In this document: piece by piece, positions 8,608 through 12,839 of the stretch
How positions within the stretch are numbered: position 1 is the first letter of the stretch
How the letters are laid out: each line of letters opens with the position of its first letter
Source: Clostridia bacterium
GTDB taxonomy: Bacteria > Bacillota > DSM-521 > Neomoorellales > SLTJ01
DNA: 12,839 nucleotides
Assembly: GCA_014360105.1 (NCBI GenBank)
Contig: JACIYD010000012.1
Location: forward strand, 1 to 12,839
Direction: 5' to 3'
The notes under the pieces: model-generated
Database searches by the model: none
What the model saw: the letters and a program-made list of their open reading frames with translations, nothing else
Told to the model about the DNA's origin: nothing
Translations under genes and position numbers: made by a program

Positions 8608-9819
8608 CTAAACCTGGTCTTGCGTCTGGCAAGCCGGACAAGTGACCGCTTGGGCTGCCTCCCGCACATAAAGCGGCGAAGCCGCCCGCAACTGCTCCAC
8701 CAGCGGCGGCAGAATCTCCAAGACGTAGTCGATGTCCGCCTCTGTATTCTCGCGGCCAAGGGTAAGGCGCAGGGAACCCTGGGCTACCTCGGGTGCCAGT
8801 CCCATGGCCAGCAAGACGTGCGAGGGGTCAAGGGTGCCCGAAGTGCAGGCCGAACCGCCGGAAGCGGCCACCCCCTGCCGGTCAAGACCCAAAAGCAAGG
8901 CCTCCCCCTCAACGTATTTGACGCAGACGCTGGCGTGGTTGGGCAGGCGCTGTTCGCGGTGGCCGGTCACGAAGGTAGCCGGGATGCGTGCCACAAGACC
9001 GTCCAAAAGCCGGTCCCGCAGTGCCGCCAGCCGCTCCGCCTCGGTCGGCATCTCTTGCCGCGCCAGGGCCGCCGCCCGGCCAAAGCCGACGATCCCGGGA
9101 AGGTTTTCCGTGCCCGGGCGCCGTTTACGCTCCTGAGCTCCACCGTGAAGGAGGTTTTGCAGGCGCGTACCCTTGCGGACGTAAAGCGCCCCCACCCCTT
9201 TAGGACCGTAAATCTTGTGGGAAGAAAGAGCGAGAAGGTCTACGCCCAGTTCATCCACGTTTACCGGGATTTTACCCGCGCTCTGCACGGCGTCGCTATG
9301 AAAGATGATCCCCTTCTCTTTCGCCAGCCGACCGATTGCACCGACGGGCTGGATGGTACCCACTTCGTTATTCGCATGCATAACGCTGATAAGGATGGTC
9401 TCCGCGGTGATGGCGGCCGCCACGTCCTCCACTCGCACCAAGCCGTCGCCGGAAACCGGCAGGAAGGTGACGCGGAAGCCCTGCTTGGCCAAAAACCGGG
9501 CGCTGTCCAGCACGGCGTGGTGCTCGATGCTTGAGGTAATGATGTGCCGGCCCTTCCTGGCGTTCGCGTAGGCGCTCCCAATGAGGGCGAGGTTATCCGC
9601 CTCCGTGCCGCCGCTGGTAAAGACGATCTCTTCCGGGCGTGCACCGATGAGCGCGGCCACTTCTTCCCGGGCCTCTTCCAGGGCCTTTTTCGCCTCCCGC
9701 CCCCAGGCGTGGAGACTCGAGGGATTGCCATACTCCTCCTTCAGATAAGGAAGCATCGCCTCCAGTACTTCCGGCCGTACCGGGGTGGTGGCACTGTGAT
9801 CTAGGTAGACTCGCCGCAT
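8608..9819 (-). CDS. iscS: Cysteine desulfurase (NifS/IscS type)
   Basis: This PLP enzyme converts cysteine to alanine and holds the sulfur as a persulfide for tRNA thiolation and Fe-S assembly. From ATG 9819 it is 403 residues. Landmarks are HSATTP (8-13), GTEADNLAL (71-79), His100/His101, HANNEVGT (148-155), HSDAVQSAGK, the PLP lysine Lys202 in SSHKIYGPKG, and the active Cys325 in the flexible loop SGGSACTSG. This is the group I (long loop) pattern. I chose ATG 9819 because GGGAG lies about 8 nt upstream and homologs begin MRRVYLDH; an ATG at 9852 would add 11 unusual residues. It is unusual in ending with a short extra tail containing CPAC (Cys394, Cys397). It precedes mnmA, which it probably feeds. 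No cymR or iscU gene lies beside it here. Confidence 0.95.
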   Translation of the reverse strand: MRRVYLDHSATTPVRPEVLEAMLPYLKEEYGNPSSLHAWGREAKKALEEAREEVAALIGARPEEIVFTSGGTEADNLALIGSAYANARKGRHIITSSIEHHAVLDSARFLAKQGFRVTFLPVSGDGLVRVEDVAAAITAETILISVMHANNEVGTIQPVGAIGRLAKEKGIIFHSDAVQSAGKIPVNVDELGVDLLALSSHKIYGPKGVGALYVRKGTRLQNLLHGGAQERKRRPGTENLPGIVGFGRAAALARQEMPTEAERLAALRDRLLDGLVARIPATFVTGHREQRLPNHASVCVKYVEGEALLLGLDRQGVAASGGSACTSGTLDPSHVLLAMGLAPEVAQGSLRLTLGRENTEADIDYVLEILPPLVEQLRAASPLYVREAAQAVTCPACQTQDQV

Positions 9820-9898
9820 CTTTTTCTCTCCCATACCCAGTCTGCTACTCATTCTTCCAAGGATGGTGCCGTACTATCCCGGCGGGCGGCGCCAACCT

Positions 9899-11227
9899 TC
9901 AGGATGAAGAATCCTTGCGCTGTTGCCGTCCGCGGCGCCGGCCCTCCCAGCCGCTGGAAGACGGTTCATAATAACGGGCGTGACGCAGGGCGTCGGGCAG
10001 ATACTGTTGCGCGACCCAGTGCCCGGGAAAGTCGTGGGGGTATTGGTAGCCTACCCCGTGACCCAGTCTGGCCGCGCCGGCGTAGTGCCCGTCGCGGAGG
10101 TGGGGCGGTACGACACCGATGTTTCCCTCGGTAACGTCCTTCTTGGCCCGGGAGAGCGCCTTAAGGACGCTGTTGCTTTTGGGCGCGCAGGCAAGGTAAA
10201 TGGCGGCCTGCGCCAGCGGCAGCTCCGCCTCCGGTAGGCCGACATACTCCACGGCCTGAGCGGCTGCCGTGGCAATGAGCAACGCCTGTGGGTCGGCAAG
10301 ACCGATATCCTCGGCGGCCAGAATAACCATGCGCCGTGCAATAAAGCGCGCGTCTTCCCCGGCCACAAGCATCCGGGCAAGGTAGTGCAGGGCGGCATCG
10401 GGGTCGGAACCGCGCAGGCTCTTGATGAAGGCCGAGACGACGTCGTAGTGGGCATCGCCCTGGCGGTCGTAAAGCACGGCCCGTTGCTGCAGGGCATCCT
10501 CGGCCAGGGCCAGGGTGATGCGGCGCCGCCCGTCGGCCTCTTGTGCGGCGCCGAGAACGGCCAGCTCCAAGGCATTGAGCGCCACCCGCGCATCGCCACG
10601 TGCTCCTTGGGCGAGATGCTCCAGCGCCTCAGGGGTAATTTCTACGGCGTACTCGCCCAGCCCGCGCTCGCGGTCCTCAAGCGCGCGCTGCACCACGATC
10701 TTGACCTCCTCGGCCGTGAGCGGCCGCAGGCGCACCAGGCGGGAACGGGAAAGCAGGGCGGAGTTAACGCTAAAATACGGGTTTTCCGTGGTGGCCCCGA
10801 TGAGCACCAGCGTACCCCGCTCCACCGCCGGCAAAAGGGCGTCCTGCTGTGCCTTGTTAAAGCGGTGAATCTCGTCGATGAGGAGGATGGTGCGCTGCTG
10901 GAACCTCGCTAGTGCGTCTTCCGCTTCTTTGATCACACGCCGGATGTCCGGCACTCCGGCGGTGACCGCACTGAGGCGGACAAAGCGCGCCCGCGTCGTG
11001 GCAGCAATTACCTCGGCCAGGGTGGTCTTGCCGGAGCCGGGAGGCCCGTAAAGAATAAGGGAGGTCAGGCGGTCGGCTTCGATGGCCCGGCGCAACAACC
11101 TTCCAGGGCCGATGACTTCTTCCTGCCCGACCATTTCATCCAGCTTACGCGGCCGCATCCGCCAGGCGAGAGGCGCACCCTTCTTTTCCCATTCCGCCCG
11201 TGCGAGGTCGAAGATGCTGCTTGCCAC
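9899..11227 (-). CDS. rarA: Replication-associated recombination protein A (RarA/MgsA AAA ATPase)
   Basis: RarA is a cytoplasmic AAA+ ATPase related to clamp loaders and eukaryotic WRNIP1. It acts at stalled replication forks, together with SSB. The 442-residue protein has Walker A GPPGSGKTT at 61-69, Walker B LLIDEIHRFNK at 115-125, a sensor segment GATTENPYFSVN near 152-163 and SRSRLVRLRPL. The C-terminal tetramerisation domain follows, with HYDVVSAFIKSLRGSDPDAAL and NIGVVPPHLRDGHYAGAARLGHG. The last 20 residues are a basic, serine-rich tail that looks unconserved. GTG 11227 is preceded by AGGAGGGT with a 9-nt spacer. A terminator lies immediately upstream after trx, and no clear promoter follows it. 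Expression may therefore depend on readthrough or on a promoter inside trx. It sits at the usual rarA-iscS-mnmA locus. Confidence 0.96.
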   Translation of the reverse strand: MASSIFDLARAEWEKKGAPLAWRMRPRKLDEMVGQEEVIGPGRLLRRAIEADRLTSLILYGPPGSGKTTLAEVIAATTRARFVRLSAVTAGVPDIRRVIKEAEDALARFQQRTILLIDEIHRFNKAQQDALLPAVERGTLVLIGATTENPYFSVNSALLSRSRLVRLRPLTAEEVKIVVQRALEDRERGLGEYAVEITPEALEHLAQGARGDARVALNALELAVLGAAQEADGRRRITLALAEDALQQRAVLYDRQGDAHYDVVSAFIKSLRGSDPDAALHYLARMLVAGEDARFIARRMVILAAEDIGLADPQALLIATAAAQAVEYVGLPEAELPLAQAAIYLACAPKSNSVLKALSRAKKDVTEGNIGVVPPHLRDGHYAGAARLGHGVGYQYPHDFPGHWVAQQYLPDALRHARYYEPSSSGWEGRRRGRQQRKDSSS

Positions 11228-11251
11228 GGCACCCCCACCCTCCTAAATAAG

Positions 11252-11274
11252 AAAAGCCGCCAAAGGCGGCCTTT
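11252..11274 (-). terminator. Intrinsic terminator between trx and rarA
   Basis: On the minus strand GCCGCC (11270-11265) pairs perfectly with GGCGGC (11261-11256) around a TTT loop, and TTTT follows (11255-11252). Flanking AAAG extends the stem. It begins 9 nt after the trx stop. A rarA ribosome site (AGGAGGGT) follows directly. The A and T flanks are nearly symmetric, so weak action on the other strand is possible. Confidence 0.8.
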
Positions 11275-11282
11275 CGCGGGTC

Positions 11283-11600
11283 TTACAGGATTCTTTGTAG
11301 TATTTCCTCTACCTCTTCCTTGGGGCGCACACCGATGAGCCTCTCTACCACCTCACCGTTCTTGAAGAAGAGCAGGGTAGGGATGCTTAACACACCGTAT
11401 CGCCCGGTTACTTCTCCGTTTTCGTCGACGTTTAGTTTGGCCACTCTTACTCGACCGGCAAAATCCGCCGCCACTTCTTCTATAATGGGGGCCATCCTAC
11501 GGCACGGGCTACACCAATCTGCCCAGAAGTCCACAACCACTGGCTGATCCGCCTGAACCACCATCTCTTCAAAATCAGTGTCGGTGAGATTGATGACCAT
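11283..11600 (-). CDS. trxA: Thioredoxin with CSPC active site
   Basis: This cytoplasmic disulfide reductase of 105 residues has the full thioredoxin fold: FWADWCSPC with Cys30 and Cys33, KLNVDEN near 56-61, the cis-proline SIPT (Pro74) and FFKNGEVVERLIGV. The length is typical. The dipeptide between the cysteines is Ser-Pro rather than the usual Gly-Pro, which may shift redox potential or partner choice. The ATG at 11600 has AGGAG 11 nt upstream, a slightly long spacing. The gene is preceded by the 6S RNA candidate with no separate promoter or terminator that I can see, and is followed by a clear terminator. It may be read from the 6S promoter or from aspS. A thioredoxin-like protein of another pathway is possible, but nothing points to that. 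Confidence 0.94.
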   Translation of the reverse strand: MVINLTDTDFEEMVVQADQPVVVDFWADWCSPCRRMAPIIEEVAADFAGRVRVAKLNVDENGEVTGRYGVLSIPTLLFFKNGEVVERLIGVRPKEEVEEILQRIL

Positions 11601-11680
11601 CCCTGCCAGAGCTCCTCCCCCGCTTGGTGAATTTCCCCCGGCACTGACAGAGCACCGCCGGCGTCGGCGAAAACGATGCC

Positions 11681-11871
11681 AGCACCCCGCGGGTGCCGTA
11701 GCCGGCTGCAGTTTCTAGACCCGCTCTCGCAGGTGGGTGCCCTCCTGAATGCTTTTTGTTTCCCCTGACAGGGCCTACAAGCCACATTCAGAGGCCGGGC
11801 TCCCTTTGTTTTGGTGTTGGCCCAAAACTTGCTAGCCGCTTACGCACATCGCAGGGTGCTTTCGCTTTGCG
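11681..11871 (-). ncRNA. ssrS: 6S RNA (global regulator of RNA polymerase)
   Basis: This gap between aspS and trx folds as 6S RNA should. A perfect 11-bp closing stem joins AGCACCCTGCG (11860-11850) to CGCGGGGTGCT (11691-11681). After it, GTGC and GGCT/AGCC pairings continue the rod. A large central bubble follows, then an apical helix CTGAATG/CATTCAG (11791-11785 with 11751-11745) capped by CCCT/AGGG. The 5' strand CCCTGCGATGTGCGTAAGCGG resembles the E. coli 6S segment CTCTGAGATGTTCGCAAGCGG position for position. The length of about 190 nt is right. In Firmicutes a 6S gene typically lies between aspS and rarA (bsrA in Bacillus, from memory). 6S RNA mimics an open promoter and sequesters the sigma-A holoenzyme in slow growth. 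The ends are approximate: the 5' end is set by the promoter and the 3' end by the closing stem. Confidence 0.8.
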
Positions 11872-11877
11872 TTTAAT

Positions 11878-11906
11878 ATCCTAACACAGTTTTTACTTTT
11901 TGACAA
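11878..11906 (-). promoter_or_regulatory. Promoter of the 6S RNA candidate
   Basis: On the minus strand TTGTCA (11906-11901) and TAGGAT (11883-11878) are separated by 17 nt. They match the sigma-A consensus at five and four positions. The surrounding DNA is AT-rich in an otherwise GC-rich region. The predicted start near 11871 lies about 10 nt before the closing stem, as expected for 6S RNA. It may also serve trx. Confidence 0.6.
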
Positions 11907-11918
11907 GGCCCAGACAAC

Positions 11919-11928
11919 TGACATGTCA
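11919..11928. promoter_or_regulatory. Perfect palindrome upstream of the 6S promoter
   Basis: TGACATGTCA is a perfect 10-bp palindrome 12 nt upstream of the -35 box, with further GTCA and TGTC motifs close by. This could be a binding site for a dimeric regulator. A 10-bp palindrome can also arise by chance, and I see no second copy to support it. Confidence 0.25.
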
Positions 11929-11975
11929 CCTGACGTATAACCTGTTTTTGCCGAACGGTCGCAACAACCGCACGA

Positions 11976-12839
11976 TTATAAGCGCCCCAGGTGGAGTTCA
12001 CGCAGTTGCCGCCGGTCTACTTCGGCCGGCGCTCCGGTGAGGAGGCAGGTAGCGCTCTGCGTCTTGGGAAAGGCAATCACTTCACGGATGCTTTCCTGAC
12101 CGGCAAGGAGCATCACCCAGCGATCCAGGCCTAGCGCCAGGCCGCCGTGTGGTGGAGCGCCGTACTCCAAGGCTTCCAGGAGAAAACCGAACTGCGAAGC
12201 TGCCTCCTCGGGGCTGAGGCGAATGAGGGAAAAGATCTTTTCCTGAAGCGAACGGAGATGGTTACGGATACTCCCTCCGCCCAGTTCTACACCGTTAAGC
12301 ACCAGATCGAAGGAAAGTGCCCGCACCTTGCCGGGATCGCTGTCCAGCAGGGGCAGGTCCTCCGGCCGTGGGGCGGTAAAGGGGTGGTGTACGGCCTGCC
12401 AGCGCTTCTCCTCCTGGTTAAACTCCAGTAGGGGAAAGTCTGTGATCCAGACCGGCGCCCAGTTCGTCCGGTCCACCAATCCCAGCCGCTCGGCGAGGTG
12501 AAGCCGGAGGCGGCCCATCGCCTCATATACTTCACCTTCCGGCCCGCCCACCAGCAGCAGTAAATCCCCCGCACCAGCCTCCAAAAGGCGGCCGAGCTCT
12601 TGGAGCTCCCCCTCGCTGAGAAACTTGGCGATGGGCGAGCGTATGCCGTCGCCACCTACCGCCAGCCAGGCCAGGCCCCGGGCACCCCATTCCTGTACTC
12701 TGGCCGTCAGGTCATCCAGTTCCCTGCGGCTCAAGCCCGCGTAACCCCGTACATTAAGACCGATGATTCTGCCGCCCGCAACCAGCGCTTCTCGGAAAAC
12801 CCGGAATTCCGACTTTGCCAAAGCGGGCGAAACGTCTTT
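11976..12839 (-). CDS. aspS: Aspartyl-tRNA synthetase, C-terminal half (5' end beyond window)
   Basis: The frame is open to the right edge and shows 287 residues ending at TAA 11978-11976; its N-terminal anticodon-binding part lies outside the window. The visible part begins [12 protein letters not shown], inside the catalytic domain. It continues through the bacterial-type GAD insertion (about residues 15-115), [10 protein letters not shown] and HHPFTAP near 151-157. Then come GGGSIRNH near 187-194 and the class II motif 3 GLALGLDR near 233-240. The end is [18 protein letters not shown] plus a short tail. The GAD domain shows a bacterial rather than archaeal-type enzyme. Whether it is discriminating or also charges tRNA-Asn cannot be told from this half. 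The TTG near 12821 is internal, not a start. 6S RNA and thioredoxin follow downstream. Confidence 0.97.
   Translation of the reverse strand, partial: KDVSPALAKSEFRVFREALVAGGRIIGLNVRGYAGLSRRELDDLTARVQEWGARGLAWLAVGGDGIRSPIAKFLSEGELQELGRLLEAGAGDLLLLVGGPEGEVYEAMGRLRLHLAERLGLVDRTNWAPVWITDFPLLEFNQEEKRWQAVHHPFTAPRPEDLPLLDSDPGKVRALSFDLVLNGVELGGGSIRNHLRSLQEKIFSLIRLSPEEAASQFGFLLEALEYGAPPHGGLALGLDRWVMLLAGQESIREVIAFPKTQSATCLLTGAPAEVDRRQLRELHLGRL

Noticed and set aside
8620..9534. 304-codon open frame on the plus strand
   Set aside because: It is the antisense shadow of iscS, a common effect in GC-rich genes.
11601..11880. T-box or riboswitch leader upstream of trx
   Set aside because: No T-box sequence or antiterminator was found, and the long rod with a central bubble fits 6S RNA better.

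Overview
The window is a run of ordinary housekeeping genes, all transcribed from the minus strand. It is GC-rich, has strong Shine-Dalgarno sites and uses many GTG starts. Gene content and order (aspS, 6S RNA, thioredoxin, rarA, iscS, mnmA; then an AI-2E permease, alaS, ireB) point to a Firmicute. My best guess is a thermophilic Clostridia lineage such as the Moorella, Thermanaeromonas or Desulfotomaculum groups. That placement is inferred from synteny and protein flavour, not from a search.

Layout in transcription order (right to left). The right edge holds the C-terminal half of aspS. A 375-bp gap follows; it has a sigma-A-like promoter and what I read as a 6S RNA gene (about 11681-11871), and its leader runs on into a thioredoxin gene with a CSPC active site. 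An intrinsic terminator separates trx from rarA. Next come iscS and mnmA, which together supply sulfur for 2-thiouridine in tRNA. Between mnmA and the next gene lies about 360 bp without a convincing gene. It contains a dense series of perfect GC-rich hairpins of unknown role, a possible terminator and a promoter.

The middle is a large AAA/Lon-type protease followed by an inverted repeat that looks like a terminator. A compact three-gene group follows: a zinc-ribbon protein, a 54-residue membrane protein that is easily missed, and an AI-2E family permease. Finally alaS, driven by a near-perfect sigma-A promoter with no room for a T-box, runs into ireB and then into the first 22 codons of an aldo/keto reductase cut by the left edge.

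The themes are translation (AspRS, AlaRS, MnmA/IscS), global transcription control (6S RNA), replication-fork maintenance (RarA), redox (Trx), protein quality control (Lon-like) and kinase-linked envelope regulation (IreB). I see no CRISPR array, prophage, insertion sequence, tRNA or rRNA. The least explained part is the hairpin-rich stretch at 7249-7465.
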